This document shows, in pieces, positions 1 through 9,015 of a DNA stretch of 64,000 bases (position 1 is the stretch's first letter; every line of letters begins with the position of its first letter). This DNA is from Eubacterium sp. (GTDB lineage: Bacteria > Bacillota > Clostridia > Oscillospirales > Acutalibacteraceae), in contig JARHZA010000001.1 in the NCBI GenBank assembly GCA_029258375.1, forward strand, positions 186,001 through 250,000. Direction: 5' to 3'. The position numbers and the translations under genes were made by a program. Below the pieces are notes generated by a model. That model did not search any database, was not told the DNA's origin, and saw only the letters and a program-made list of their open reading frames with translations.

Positions 1-833
1 ATGCTCCGGCTTTGGCAAATATAAATGTTGAAGTTATCGCAATGCCTAAGAAAAAAATTCTTGGCATTTTCGGTGGCCACGACGCTCAAGTTAAAGTATG
101 GTATGACGATGGCGTAAAAGAAAAGAAGCCACAGCCGAAGAAAGAAGCTCCAAAAAAGGAAGCTGTTAAAAAAGCAGAAAAGAAGCCTCAGCCTAAAAAA
201 GAGACTTTAAAAAATAATGATGCTCCAAAAGCAGAAGTAAAAGAGCAGAAAAAAGAAGAAGTTGTAGCAACTGAAAGCGATATTGATGTTAACGTTGCAA
301 TTTCTTATCTTAAAAACATTTTAAAGGGCCTTAAAGTTGAAGATGCTGAAGTAGTAGCAAACTTCAATAGTGGTATTCTTGAAATGGAAATTCAATGTGA
401 AGATTACGGCATCATCATTGGTCGCCGTGGTGAAACACTTGATTCTATTCAATACCTTACAAGCCTTGCATTAAAGAAAACTTGTGACAAGAGCGTTAGA
501 GTTAACCTTAATGTAGGTAACTACCGTGAAAAAAGAGCAGAAACTCTTAAAAATCTTGCACACAAAAATGCAAACTATGTTTTAAGAACTGGTAGAAGAT
601 TTACTTTTGAACCAATGAACCCATACGAAAGAAGAATTATTCACACAACTGTTCAAGAAATTGAAGGTGTTGAATCTCTTTCAATCGGTTATGGTCAAGA
701 TAGAAAAGTTGTTCTTCAACCAACTGGCGGAGTTAAACCTCGCCGTAAGAGTGCACCAGCTAAAAGCGTTGCACCTAAAGCAGACCGCAGCGATTTACCA
801 AAGTTCGGTAAGATTGAGGTTAATAAAGACTAA
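1..833 (+). CDS. khpB: RNA-binding protein KhpB/Jag (5' partial)
   Basis: RNA-binding protein of the Jag/EloR family, which in Firmicutes pairs with KhpA and affects cell elongation and division. The frame (codons from base 3) is open to the left edge, so the N-terminus is missing. Homology already begins upstream of the in-frame TTG at 12, so that TTG is not the start. Visible parts in order: the rest of the Jag-N domain with the loop KKKILGIFGG; a Lys/Ala/Pro-rich linker of about 55 residues; a KH domain with the loop IIIGRRGETLDSIQ; and an R3H domain around PYERRIIHTTVQ. The tail is basic and probably disordered. It is followed by a strong terminator, so it is transcriptionally separated from mnmE. 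The Firmicutes neighbours rnpA and yidC would lie to the left. Confidence 0.93.
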   Translation, partial: APALANINVEVIAMPKKKILGIFGGHDAQVKVWYDDGVKEKKPQPKKEAPKKEAVKKAEKKPQPKKETLKNNDAPKAEVKEQKKEEVVATESDIDVNVAISYLKNILKGLKVEDAEVVANFNSGILEMEIQCEDYGIIIGRRGETLDSIQYLTSLALKKTCDKSVRVNLNVGNYREKRAETLKNLAHKNANYVLRTGRRFTFEPMNPYERRIIHTTVQEIEGVESLSIGYGQDRKVVLQPTGGVKPRRKSAPAKSVAPKADRSDLPKFGKIEVNKD

Positions 834-846
834 TTACTAAAGAACA

Positions 847-878
847 ATGGTGGAATTCTCTAATTCCACCATTTTTTT
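847..878 (+). terminator. Intrinsic terminator after jag
   Basis: A perfect 11-bp stem (ATGGTGGAATT / AATTCCACCAT) with a CTCT loop is followed by seven T. It ends jag transcription 18 bp before the mnmE start. Confidence 0.9.
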
Positions 879-895
879 AAAGGGAGGAAAGCGTT

Positions 896-2263
896 ATGGC
901 AAAAACTATTGCAGCAATAGCAACAGGTAATTCAGCCGGTGGTATTGGTGTTATTCGCATTAGTGGCGACAACGCAGTTGAAATTGCAAATAAAGTTTTT
1001 GAACCAATGAACAAAAACTCTTCACTTCTTAATCTTGAAGGTTATAGGGCAAAGTTTGGTAACATTATTTATAATAATGAAAAAATAGATAACGCAGTTG
1101 CCCTTGTATTTCGTGCGCCTAAAAGTTATACTGGCGAAGACGTTGTTGAGCTATCTGTTCACGGCGGAATTTTTATTGTTGAAAAAACACTTGAAGCCGT
1201 TTTAAATGCTGGTGCAATTCCTGCAGATGCTGGCGAATTTACAAAGCGTGCATTTTTAAATGGTAAAATGGATTTAACACAGGCAGAAAGTGTTGCAGAC
1301 CTTATATCTGCAGAGGGTGAAGCTGCTGCAAAAGCATCTTTCAATGCACTTCAAGGTTCTTTGAGCAATAAAATATCTAATGTTTTAACAAGTTTAACAG
1401 ATTGTTCTGCTCTTATGGCTGCTTGGGTAGATTACCCAGATGAAGAAATTCCAGAACTTAAAGAAGAAAATCTTCGTGAAACACTTGTTAATGCAAAAGA
1501 TGTTCTTACTGATTTAATTGAAAATTACGAAAATGGTCAAACAATGATTCAAGGTGTTGATACTGCTATTGTTGGCAGACCTAACGCCGGCAAATCAACC
1601 CTTATGAATCTTCTTGTTGGAAGAGAAAAAAGTATCGTAACAAAAATTGCAGGTACTACAAGAGATATTGTTGAAGAAAGTGTTAGACTTGGTAATATTG
1701 TTCTTCATCTTAGTGACACTGCCGGAATAAGAGAATCTGATGATGTTGTTGAATCAATTGGTATTCAACGTGCATTTGATAAGATGGATTCTGCGTCACT
1801 TGTTGTTGCAGTTTTTGACAGTAGCAAAGAGTTAAACGATGACGATATTAAACTTATTGAAAAATGCAAAGGCAAAAAAGCTGTTGCAGTTATAAATAAA
1901 ACTGACCTTGATGAAGTTGCAAATACAGACCTTATTAAAAACGCATTTAAAGAAGTTGTTTATATCAGTGCTAAACATACCGATGACACAAAACCTCTTG
2001 AAGATGCAATTAAAAATGTTTTGGGTGTTAGTGGATTTGATGCCTCTGCACCAATACTTGCAAATAGAAGGCAAAAAAATTGTTGCAAAAATGCACTTGA
2101 TAATATCAATGAAGCTATTGGGGCACTTGATTTAGGCTTAACCTATGATGCTATAAATGTTATGGCAGATAGTGCAATTGATGAGTTATTATCACTTGTA
2201 GGTAAAAAAGCAACTGTTGAAGTAGTTAATAACATATTCAGTAAATTCTGTGTAGGAAAGTAA
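896..2263 (+). CDS. mnmE: tRNA modification GTPase MnmE
   Basis: Works with MnmG to add the carboxymethylaminomethyl (or related) group to wobble U34 of certain tRNAs, using a methylene-tetrahydrofolate carbon. The 455-residue length is normal for the family. The N-terminal TrmE domain is followed by a helical domain that holds an inserted G domain: P-loop GRPNAGKS near residue 226, DTAG near 273 and NKTD near 334. The protein ends in FCVGK, the conserved C-terminal CxGK whose Cys is needed for modification. ATG at 896 has GGGAGG eight bases upstream. mnmG follows after 5 bp and rsmG overlaps mnmG, so the three form one operon. Confidence 0.97.
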   Translation: MAKTIAAIATGNSAGGIGVIRISGDNAVEIANKVFEPMNKNSSLLNLEGYRAKFGNIIYNNEKIDNAVALVFRAPKSYTGEDVVELSVHGGIFIVEKTLEAVLNAGAIPADAGEFTKRAFLNGKMDLTQAESVADLISAEGEAAAKASFNALQGSLSNKISNVLTSLTDCSALMAAWVDYPDEEIPELKEENLRETLVNAKDVLTDLIENYENGQTMIQGVDTAIVGRPNAGKSTLMNLLVGREKSIVTKIAGTTRDIVEESVRLGNIVLHLSDTAGIRESDDVVESIGIQRAFDKMDSASLVVAVFDSSKELNDDDIKLIEKCKGKKAVAVINKTDLDEVANTDLIKNAFKEVVYISAKHTDDTKPLEDAIKNVLGVSGFDASAPILANRRQKNCCKNALDNINEAIGALDLGLTYDAINVMADSAIDELLSLVGKKATVEVVNNIFSKFCVGK

Positions 2264-2268
2264 TAAGT

Positions 2269-4143
2269 ATGGAATATTTTTCAGATAATTATGATGTAAT
2301 AGTAATTGGTGCAGGTCACGCAGGTATTGAAGCTGCTCTTGCATCTGCAAGACTTGGTTGCAAAACTGCCGTTTTTACAATCAATGTTGACTGGATTGGC
2401 AATATGCCTTGCAACCCTTCAATTGGTGGCACTTCAAAAGGTCACCTTGTTAGAGAAATAGATGCACTTGGTGGCGAAATGGGTAAAGTTGCAGATAAAT
2501 ACACTCTTCAAAGTCGTATGCTCAACCTTGGTAAAGGCCCTGCCGTTCATTCTCTTCGTGCTCAAATTGATAGACGTGAATATTCTAAGGGAATGAAACA
2601 CGTTCTTGAACTTCAAGAAAATCTTGATATTCGTCAGGCAGAAATAATAGACCTTGTTAGAAACGAAGATGGTTTGTGGCAAGTTAAAACTAAACTTGAG
2701 GCTATCTTTACTGCAAAAGCTGTTATTCTTGCAACAGGTACTTTTCTTGGTGGACGTGTTTATATTGGTGATGTTTCTTATGAAAGTGGCCCAGACGGAA
2801 TGTTCCCTGCAACTGAACTTTCGAAAAGTCTTTATAAACTTAATATTCCACTTAGAAGATTTAAAACAGGTACTCCAAGCCGTGTAAATAGAAGAAGTAT
2901 TGATTTCTCTAAAATGGGAATTCAAGAGGGCGACGAACGCACAGTTCCATTTAGTTTTGAAACTGAAACTCCACCAGAGAATAAGGTTTGTTGCCACGTT
3001 ACATATACTAATGAAAAAACTAAAGAAATCATCCTTGCAAATATCCACCGTTCTCCTATGTACAGTGGAAAAATTGAAGGTGTTGGACCTCGTTATTGTC
3101 CAAGTTTTGAAGATAAAATTGTTCGCTTTGCAGATAAACAAAGACACCAATTATTTATCGAACCTTGTGGTCTCGATACAGAAGAAATGTATATTCAAGG
3201 TCTTTCTTCTTCACTTCCTGAAGATGTGCAACTTCAATTTATTCACACAATTCCAGGGCTTGAAAATGCTCTTGTTATGAGAACTGCTTATGCAATTGAA
3301 TACGATTGCGTTGACCCTACTGCACTAAAAGCTACTCTTGAGTTTAATGAAAATGAACTTAGTGGACTTTACGGTGCTGGTCAATTTAATGGTTCAAGTG
3401 GATATGAAGAGGCTGCCGCACAAGGTCTTGTTGCAGGTATTAACGCTGCCCTTAAAATTCAAGGTAAAGAACCTCTTGTTCTTGATAGAGGTGGCTCTTA
3501 CATTGGCACTCTTATTGATGACCTTGTTACAAAAGGTTGTTCAGACCCTTACCGTATGATGACAAGCAGAAGTGAATATAGACTTGTACTTCGTCAAGAT
3601 AATGCAGATGTGCGTCTTACCCCTACTGGTCACGAAATTGGCCTTATTAGTGACGAACGTTATAAGAAGTTTCTTCATAAGCAGGAACTTATTGCTGAAG
3701 AACTTGAAAGAATTAAAAATACTTCTATTTCTGCAACAGATGAATTGCAACACATATTGGAAGAACTTGGAACTGCACCTCTTAAAAAAGGTTGCAAAAT
3801 GATTGAACTTTTAAAAAGACCACAAGTTACTTATAAAGCTCTTACACCTGTTGATGTTAACAGACCTGAACTTCCTTATGAAGTTTTTGAACAGGTTGAA
3901 ATTTCTGTTAAGTATGAAGGCTATATTGTTCGTCAGGAACAACAAATCAAGGAAATGAGAAGAATTGAATGTAAAAAAATTCCAAAAGACCTTGATTATA
4001 GCACACTTAAAGGTTTAAGACTTGAGGCTGTAGAAAAGTTATCTAAAATCAAGCCTGAAAATCTTGGGCAAGCAAGCAGAATCAGTGGTGTTAACCCTGC
4101 TGACGTTGCTGCGCTTAATATCATTTTGGAGTCTATGAAATGA
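2269..4143 (+). CDS. mnmG: tRNA uridine-5-carboxymethylaminomethyl enzyme MnmG (GidA)
   Basis: FAD-dependent partner of MnmE in U34 tRNA modification. The Rossmann FAD motif [12 protein letters not shown] lies near residue 11. The GidA signatures [21 protein letters not shown] and, later, [21 protein letters not shown] are present, as is the C-terminal helical MnmE-binding region ending [12 protein letters not shown]. At 624 residues it is full length. It starts 5 bp after mnmE and its last four bases (ATGA) overlap the start of rsmG, indicating translational coupling. Confidence 0.97.
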   Translation: MEYFSDNYDVIVIGAGHAGIEAALASARLGCKTAVFTINVDWIGNMPCNPSIGGTSKGHLVREIDALGGEMGKVADKYTLQSRMLNLGKGPAVHSLRAQIDRREYSKGMKHVLELQENLDIRQAEIIDLVRNEDGLWQVKTKLEAIFTAKAVILATGTFLGGRVYIGDVSYESGPDGMFPATELSKSLYKLNIPLRRFKTGTPSRVNRRSIDFSKMGIQEGDERTVPFSFETETPPENKVCCHVTYTNEKTKEIILANIHRSPMYSGKIEGVGPRYCPSFEDKIVRFADKQRHQLFIEPCGLDTEEMYIQGLSSSLPEDVQLQFIHTIPGLENALVMRTAYAIEYDCVDPTALKATLEFNENELSGLYGAGQFNGSSGYEEAAAQGLVAGINAALKIQGKEPLVLDRGGSYIGTLIDDLVTKGCSDPYRMMTSRSEYRLVLRQDNADVRLTPTGHEIGLISDERYKKFLHKQELIAEELERIKNTSISATDELQHILEELGTAPLKKGCKMIELLKRPQVTYKALTPVDVNRPELPYEVFEQVEISVKYEGYIVRQEQQIKEMRRIECKKIPKDLDYSTLKGLRLEAVEKLSKIKPENLGQASRISGVNPADVAALNIILESMK

Positions 4144-4841
4144 ACAAAGAATTTTTAAATAATCAATTAAAAGAACTTGGTGTTAATGTTGATGAGGTTG
4201 TTATTGACCGTCTTTGCTTTCTTGAAGAAAATCTTCTTAATTGGAACAAAAATGTAAATTTAACTGCTATTACTGATTCAAACGAAATTGCAACTAAACA
4301 TTTTGCAGACAGTCTTTCTGTGTTGCCTTATGCCGAATTTGAAGAAGGTGCGTCTGTTATTGATGTTGGTTGTGGCGCTGGTTTTCCAAGTCTTCCCCTT
4401 TTGATTTCAAGGCCAGATCTTAAAGTTACTTTTCTTGATTCTATTGGAAAGAAACTTAATTTTATAGAAGATACTATAAACAAACTCGAACTTCAAGGCA
4501 CTATCATTCACGATAGAGCCGAAATAATTGGCAAAGATGAAGAATATCGTGAATCATTTGATTATGCAGTAACAAGAGCTGTTGCCCCTCTTAATGTTCT
4601 TGCTGAATATTGTTTGCCTCTTGTTAAAGTTGGTGGAATGTATATTTCTATGAAAGGTGCAGAAGATGAAGTTGAACTCGGAGAAAATGCAATAAACACT
4701 CTTGGTGGCAAAATTGAACGTGTTGTTTCATTTAAACTACCTAATGGAGATAAAAGAAATTTAATTATGATAAAAAAGATTTCGCAAACTCCGACAGGAT
4801 ACCCAAGAAAAGCAAAAAAAATAGACACTCGCCCACTCTAA
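4140..4841 (+). CDS. rsmG: 16S rRNA (guanine-N7) methyltransferase RsmG (GidB)
   Basis: S-adenosylmethionine-dependent methyltransferase for 16S rRNA G527 (E. coli numbering). SAM motif I is [15 protein letters not shown], followed by [14 protein letters not shown]. The C-terminus [13 protein letters not shown] is typical of GidB. At 233 residues it is standard length. The ATG overlaps the mnmG stop (ATGA) and a strong terminator follows, so this is the last gene of the mnmEG-rsmG operon. Loss of this protein gives low-level streptomycin resistance in other species. Confidence 0.96.
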   Translation: MNKEFLNNQLKELGVNVDEVVIDRLCFLEENLLNWNKNVNLTAITDSNEIATKHFADSLSVLPYAEFEEGASVIDVGCGAGFPSLPLLISRPDLKVTFLDSIGKKLNFIEDTINKLELQGTIIHDRAEIIGKDEEYRESFDYAVTRAVAPLNVLAEYCLPLVKVGGMYISMKGAEDEVELGENAINTLGGKIERVVSFKLPNGDKRNLIMIKKISQTPTGYPRKAKKIDTRPL

Positions 4842-4864
4842 TACTAACTAAATATGTCGATTAT

Positions 4865-4897
4865 AAAGGATTTCTCTTGATGAGAAATCCTTTTTTT
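4865..4897 (+). terminator. Intrinsic terminator after rsmG
   Basis: A perfect 12-bp stem (AAAGGATTTCTC / GAGAAATCCTTT) with a 5-base loop runs into a T tract. It separates the mnmEG-rsmG operon from the noc-like gene. Confidence 0.9.
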
Positions 4898-4910
4898 CTA
4901 TGGAACTTTA

Positions 4911-4919
4911 TGGTATAGT
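4911..4919 (+). promoter_or_regulatory. Probable extended -10 promoter of noc
   Basis: TGG TATAGT is an extended -10 element about 22 bp upstream of the noc start. No good -35 is visible because that position falls in the T tract of the preceding terminator. The implied leader is very short, about 15 nt, and starts at the Shine-Dalgarno sequence. Confidence 0.4.
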
Positions 4920-4940
4920 TTAATTAAGGAGTTGAGGGAC

Positions 4941-5774
4941 ATGCCCGAAGAAATTATTAGAATAGCAACGGAAAAATTATTGCCCAACCCCTATCAACCA
5001 AGAAAACAATTTAAAAGCGAAGAACTTTTAAGTCTTGCTGATTCTATAAAGGAAAATGGCATTTTGCAACCACTGCTTACAAGGCGAATAAATAATAGTG
5101 ATTATTTTGAAATTATTGCTGGCGAACGACGTTTGCGTGCATCAATTCTGGCAAATCTTCAAACAGTCCCTTGCCTTGTTGTTGATTGTGATTATGAAGA
5201 AAGTGCCGTTTATTCTACACTTGAAAATATTCAACGTTCTGATTTAAGTTTTTTTGAAGAGGCTCAAGCAATTCATCATATGCAAACACACTTTGGATTA
5301 ACTCAAGAAGAGATTGCAAAAAGACTTGGTAAAAGTCAAAGTGCTCTTTCTAATAAATTACGTATTCTTAAACTTCCGGTTGATGTAAGATATTTCATTG
5401 AAAAAGAAGGATTAACCGAAAGGCACGCAAGAGCACTTTTAAAACTTGAAACTGAAAAGCAGATGTGGACAACTCTTAATGTTATTAAAGATAGAAAACT
5501 TAATGTTGAGCAAACAGAAGCATATATTGATTCTATTATCAATAAAAAAGTTAAACCACATAAAAACATTGTGAAAATATTTAAAGACGTTAGAATATTT
5601 GTAAACACAGTTAATAAAGCAATAAATACTATGAAAGAGGCAGGAATCCCTGCTGAATCTAATAAAACGGAAACTGATGATTATATCGAGTTTTTAGTCA
5701 GAATTCCGAAAACGGCACAAGGGCAACCAAAATTAAAAAAAGACAATAAAGAACTACAAAGTGCCGTATCTTAA
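4941..5774 (+). CDS. noc: Noc-type ParB paralogue (nucleoid occlusion)
   Basis: ParB/Noc family DNA-binding protein. The CTP-binding region carries NPYQPR and GERRLRA, and the helix-turn-helix is LTQEEIAKRLGKSQSALSN. At the four positions reported to separate Noc from ParB specificity, this protein has Q133, K139, K144 and R161, the Noc set; ParB downstream has R, S, K and G. ATG at 4941 is chosen because AAGGAG sits nine bases before it; the in-frame TTG at 4932 touches the Shine-Dalgarno. With this start the protein lacks the N-terminal amphipathic helix by which Bacillus Noc binds membrane. The position between rsmG and soj is the canonical noc place. The exact cellular role is inferred. 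Confidence 0.88.
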   Translation: MPEEIIRIATEKLLPNPYQPRKQFKSEELLSLADSIKENGILQPLLTRRINNSDYFEIIAGERRLRASILANLQTVPCLVVDCDYEESAVYSTLENIQRSDLSFFEEAQAIHHMQTHFGLTQEEIAKRLGKSQSALSNKLRILKLPVDVRYFIEKEGLTERHARALLKLETEKQMWTTLNVIKDRKLNVEQTEAYIDSIINKKVKPHKNIVKIFKDVRIFVNTVNKAINTMKEAGIPAESNKTETDDYIEFLVRIPKTAQGQPKLKKDNKELQSAVS

Positions 5775-5780
5775 TTTGCT

Positions 5781-5800
5781 TAAAACGGGTAACCGTTTTA
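5781..5800. repeat. Small hairpin just after noc
   Basis: TAAAACGG and CCGTTTTA form a perfect 8-bp dyad with a GTAA loop immediately after the noc stop. No T tract follows. It could protect the mRNA 3' end or aid the terminator-like hairpin 27 bp downstream. Confidence 0.5.
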
Positions 5801-5827
5801 ACATATTCTCCTCTTTTCATCACGTGG

Positions 5828-5857
5828 AATAGCCTGTCGTTAATTCGACAGGCTATT
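5828..5857 (+). terminator. Hairpin after noc, terminator-like
   Basis: A perfect 12-bp stem (AATAGCCTGTCG / CGACAGGCTATT) with a TTAATT loop. It is strong and in the right place to end noc transcription, but the sequence after it is CTGCATTTAT rather than a T run, so termination strength is uncertain. Confidence 0.6.
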
Positions 5858-6766
5858 CTGCATTTATAAACGTGTTTATATTATAAATTAAATTCATTTA
5901 ACAAAACTCTTATCATAGCATTTACTTATTATTAAATGCGTTATTAAATAACCCTTTTCACACAAAATATAGTTATTTTAACTGATTTTCTGTACTTTTT
6001 TACTTTTATATTGATATTTTATTGAAATTATCTGATTTATTATAAATCTTATTTTTAAAATACATTATTCTTTTTACTTTAATAATTTAATAGTAATAAT
6101 ATAAAGATTATTTTAAGCGACTGCGATTACCAAATATATTTAATAATACTCTTTAATTTTAATTCTGCATTGTTCTATTTTTATATTAAATTATTTATTG
6201 TAATATAATTTTATTTTAATAAATAACTATATATATATTCAGGTATTAGCTAACTATTACTTATTGAATCTGCTTATATAATTTTATCTCTTAAATAATA
6301 TTTTCTAATATATAATTATAAATAAATATTTTAATTATTTGAATGACAATTTAGAGTTTAATATTTGAGTAATTACAATATATATTAGTATATATTTTTA
6401 TAATTCTAAAAATATATTTGTATGCTATTTAATAATCATTGTTGTAGTTAATATTTTAATTTGGTTTTATTAAATATCATCATTTTAATATAGATATTTA
6501 TATTTATAGTTTTAATTGTGTTTTAACTTATTTCTATTGTATTTTAATATATAAATTATAAAATCATATAACTATTATTTATTATTAAATTATATATTCT
6601 ATACTATTATTTTTTTAATATATCTATTTGCTTATATTATCAAAACTATATTATATTTTTAGTGCTGGTATTATATTGTTATTTATTACTTAAATTTTAT
6701 ATATATTTAATATAATCTATGCCCAATGAAATTTCGCAATAGATTATATTATTACCTAATTATATT

Positions 6767-6879
6767 ATTGAACTATTAAATTGAAGATTGAATTCTATTA
6801 TAATAGAATTCAATATAAATACAATTTTAATTAATTATATATATTTTTATATTATCATCTTATATTGCAATAGTTCAAT
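6767..6879. repeat. 11-bp inverted arms bracketing the palindrome
   Basis: ATTGAACTATT at 6767-6777 is repeated as its exact reverse complement AATAGTTCAAT at 6869-6879. The arms lie on either side of the 28-bp palindrome, roughly 10 and 55 bp away. With this base composition an 11-bp match can arise by chance, so the pairing is suggestive only. Confidence 0.45.
6787..6814. repeat. 28-bp perfect palindrome without spacer
   Basis: ATTGAATTCTATTA is followed directly by its reverse complement TAATAGAATTCAAT, with the centre between 6800 and 6801. It includes two EcoRI-type GAATTC hexamers. Perfect loopless palindromes of this length are rare even in AT-rich DNA. It may be a protein-binding site or a cruciform-forming element. 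Confidence 0.8.
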
Positions 6880-7019
6880 TTGATGTTTTCGTTGGCTCAA
6901 CTTCTGATTAGTTATTAGCTATTTTCTTTATTTTAAAAATCGATAATATTTATTTAAAGTTAATAACTATAACCTTTAGTTACATTGTAATCAAGTATAT
7001 ATATTATTTTTTAACCTTG

Positions 7020-7035
7020 TGTTTCACGTGAAACA
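7020..7035. promoter_or_regulatory. parS site 1
   Basis: TGTTTCACGTGAAACA is a perfect match to the 16-bp ParB/Spo0J centromere site. Confidence 0.96.
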
Positions 7036-7122
7036 TAATAACAATATATTGTATTTTCAGTTAAACAAGTTTATTTGAAATATATTTTCAATGAAATCAA
7101 TATAATTAAATTATTGTCTTAA

Positions 7123-7171
7123 GTTTTCAACATTATAAACTTTGTTTAGATGAAATAAAATTGTTGAAAAC
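7123..7171. repeat. 10-bp inverted repeat left of parS cluster
   Basis: GTTTTCAACA (7123-7132) and TGTTGAAAAC (7162-7171) are exact reverse complements 29 bp apart, within the segment between parS 1 and parS 2. The neighbouring TGTGGAAAG is a poor DnaA-box match. Confidence 0.45.
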
Positions 7172-7227
7172 TATGTGGAAAGTGTTAAAAAGTAGTGTAA
7201 ATAGGCTATATTATTGTTAAAAACTAT

Positions 7228-7243
7228 TGTTTCACGTGAAACA
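7228..7243. promoter_or_regulatory. parS site 2
   Basis: A second perfect 16-bp parS, TGTTTCACGTGAAACA, 192 bp after the end of site 1. Confidence 0.96.
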
Positions 7244-7298
7244 CGATATATAGTAGAAACAAAATTAAACTTCCACAATAGCCTAAAAATTTCTTATT

Positions 7299-7314
7299 TG
7301 TTTCACGTGAAACT
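7299..7314. promoter_or_regulatory. parS site 3
   Basis: TGTTTCACGTGAAACT matches parS at 15 of 16 positions. It ends 12 bp before the -35 box of soj, so ParB loading here could also affect transcription of its own operon. Confidence 0.93.
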
Positions 7315-7326
7315 TGCCTATTTATA

Positions 7327-7355
7327 TTGAATGTGTAGTGCAGATATTGTATAAT
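7327..7355 (+). promoter_or_regulatory. Promoter of soj-parB-serS
   Basis: TTGAAT (7327-7332) and TATAAT (7350-7355) are separated by 17 bp, a near-consensus housekeeping promoter. Transcription would begin near 7362, just before the Shine-Dalgarno GGAGG at 7365. Confidence 0.85.
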
Positions 7356-7376
7356 ATCTATCACGGAGGTGCGACT

Positions 7377-8138
7377 ATGGGAAAAACCGTATCTATATTT
7401 AATCAAAAAGGTGGAGTTGGCAAAACAACAACTTGTGTAAATCTTGCCGCTGCACTTGGCGCAAAAGGCAAAAAAACACTTCTTGTTGACGTAGACCCTC
7501 AGGGAAATTCAACAAGTGGCGTTGGAATTGATAAAGCAGAAATCGAGTATTCAACTTATGATATTTTAATCAATAAAGTTCCTGCTCGTGGTATTATGAT
7601 TGAAACTGACTTTAAAAATCTTTCATTACTTCCTGCTAATATGAATTTGGCTGGCGCTGAACTTGAACTTGCAGAAACGGAAGATCGTTTTTATGCTCTT
7701 AAAAAAGCAATAGCACCACTTGTTGTTGATTTTGACTACATTATTATTGATTGCCCCCCAAGTTTGGGATTGCTTAGTCTTAATGCTCTTACTGCATCTG
7801 ATACTGTTATTGTTCCATTGCAGTGCGAATATTATGCACTTGAAGGTTTAAGTCAACTTTTAAGCACAGTTAGAACTGTAAAGCAACATTATAATGAACA
7901 TCTTGAACTTGAAGGCGTAATTTACACTATGTACGATAGCCGTCTTAGGTTAACACAACAAGTTATCGACGAAGTAGATAAATATTTTCCAAACAAATCA
8001 TATAAAACTATGATTCCTCGAAGTGTTAAGCTTGCTGAATCACCAAGTTTTGGAAAACCAATTATTTATTATGATAAGTATTCTAAGCCAAGTTTTGCAT
8101 ACAAAAAACTTGCAGATGAATTTCTACGCAAACAATAA
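7377..8138 (+). CDS. soj: Chromosome partitioning ATPase ParA/Soj
   Basis: Deviant Walker ATPase that, with ParB, segregates origins and in Bacillus modulates DnaA. The Walker A motif is KGGVGKTTT near residue 12, the A' region VDVDPQGNSTSG and the Walker B region YIIIDCPPSLG. At 253 residues it is a short chromosomal ParA without an N-terminal regulatory domain. ATG at 7377 has GGAGG seven bases upstream; longer in-frame starts lie inside the promoter and are excluded. parB follows after 23 bp. Confidence 0.96.
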   Translation: MGKTVSIFNQKGGVGKTTTCVNLAAALGAKGKKTLLVDVDPQGNSTSGVGIDKAEIEYSTYDILINKVPARGIMIETDFKNLSLLPANMNLAGAELELAETEDRFYALKKAIAPLVVDFDYIIIDCPPSLGLLSLNALTASDTVIVPLQCEYYALEGLSQLLSTVRTVKQHYNEHLELEGVIYTMYDSRLRLTQQVIDEVDKYFPNKSYKTMIPRSVKLAESPSFGKPIIYYDKYSKPSFAYKKLADEFLRKQ

Positions 8139-8161
8139 AAATATGTGATAAGAGGTGCAAT

Positions 8162-9013
8162 ATGGCAAAAAAACAATCAGGGCTCGGAAAAGGTCTTGGG
8201 GCATTACTTCTTGAAAACGCAACAGACGAAATGGTAACAACAAATACTTTGCCATTAAACGAAATAATGCCAAACAAAGAGCAGCCAAGAAAAACTTTTG
8301 ATGAAGGTGCTCTTTTAGAACTTGCAGATAGTATTAGACAGCACGGAGTTCTTCAACCGCTTCTTGTAAGACCACTTCCAAGTGGTGGTTATCAACTTGT
8401 TGCCGGCGAAAGACGTTGGCGTGCAAGTCGAATGGCAGAATTAAAGGAAGTTCCAGTAGTAATCAAAGAACTTTCAGATACTGAAACAATGGAAATCGCA
8501 ATTATCGAAAACTTGCAACGTGAAGACCTTAACCCAATTGAAGAGGCAGAGGGATTACAAGCACTTATTGATAGATGCGGTTTCACACAAGAGGCAGTTG
8601 CAATTAGCGTTGGTAAATCAAGACCAGCAATAGCAAATAGTCTTCGTCTTTTAAAACTTCCACAAGAAGTTAGAGATATGACAAGAAATGGTGATATTTC
8701 AGCAGGTCACGCAAGAGCACTCCTTGCATTTGACAATGAGGCCATGATTTCCGAAGCTGCAAAAAAAATTGTGGAAAACAATTTAACTGTTCGTGATGTG
8801 GAACGTCTTGCAAAAATGAAAGAAAAAGAAAACAACGTTCCTGTAAAACGCAGTAAAAGAAGAGATAGTTTTTACGATGAAGTGGAATTATCTTTATCAG
8901 AAGCACTTGGCAGAAAAGTTAAAGTTTATAATGGCAGAGGAAAGGGAACACTTGAAATAGAGTTTTACTCTGCTGAGGATTTAAAAGACATTGCTAATAA
9001 ATTAGGAGAATAA
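8162..9013 (+). CDS. parB: Chromosome partitioning protein ParB/Spo0J
   Basis: CTP-dependent DNA clamp that loads at parS, three copies of which lie upstream. The N-terminus has a basic GLGKGLGALL segment of the type that stimulates ParA. The CTP-binding box is GERRWRA, and the HTH region reads GKSRPAIANSLRLLKLP with ISAGHARAL after it. Arg and Gly at the specificity positions are the parS-binding type, in contrast to the noc paralogue. It is 283 residues, with GAGGTG before the ATG. serS begins 2 bp after its stop. Confidence 0.96.
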   Translation: MAKKQSGLGKGLGALLLENATDEMVTTNTLPLNEIMPNKEQPRKTFDEGALLELADSIRQHGVLQPLLVRPLPSGGYQLVAGERRWRASRMAELKEVPVVIKELSDTETMEIAIIENLQREDLNPIEEAEGLQALIDRCGFTQEAVAISVGKSRPAIANSLRLLKLPQEVRDMTRNGDISAGHARALLAFDNEAMISEAAKKIVENNLTVRDVERLAKMKEKENNVPVKRSKRRDSFYDEVELSLSEALGRKVKVYNGRGKGTLEIEFYSAEDLKDIANKLGE

Positions 9014-9015
9014 AA

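Larger units (their letters stand above)
5858..7326. other. Very AT-rich gene-free gap between noc and soj
   Basis: About 1.5 kb without a credible gene on either strand: no open frame has a Shine-Dalgarno sequence or a recognisable product. Stretches of 60 bases contain only three or four G or C, far below the flanking genes. It holds a 28-bp palindrome, two longer-range inverted repeats and, at its right end, three parS sites. I searched by eye for the DnaA box TTATCCACA and found no exact copy; the closest is TGTGGAAAG at 7175. Its location next to the chromosome partition genes suggests a structural role (partition, DNA unwinding), but that is inference. Confidence 0.7.

Noticed and set aside
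12-34. TTG at 12 as the start of jag
   Set aside because: Jag-N domain homology already extends upstream to the window edge and no Shine-Dalgarno is present.
2434-3150. A 238-codon open frame on the minus strand opposite mnmG
   Set aside because: It lies wholly inside mnmG, has no Shine-Dalgarno and gives a low-complexity Ser/Phe/Lys-rich translation, as expected from the complement of a strongly biased coding frame.
7130-7200. DnaA boxes and a full replication origin next to parS
   Set aside because: The best matches (TGTGGAAAG and similar) differ from TTATCCACA at two or more positions and do not form an array. I keep only the AT-rich gap as an observation.
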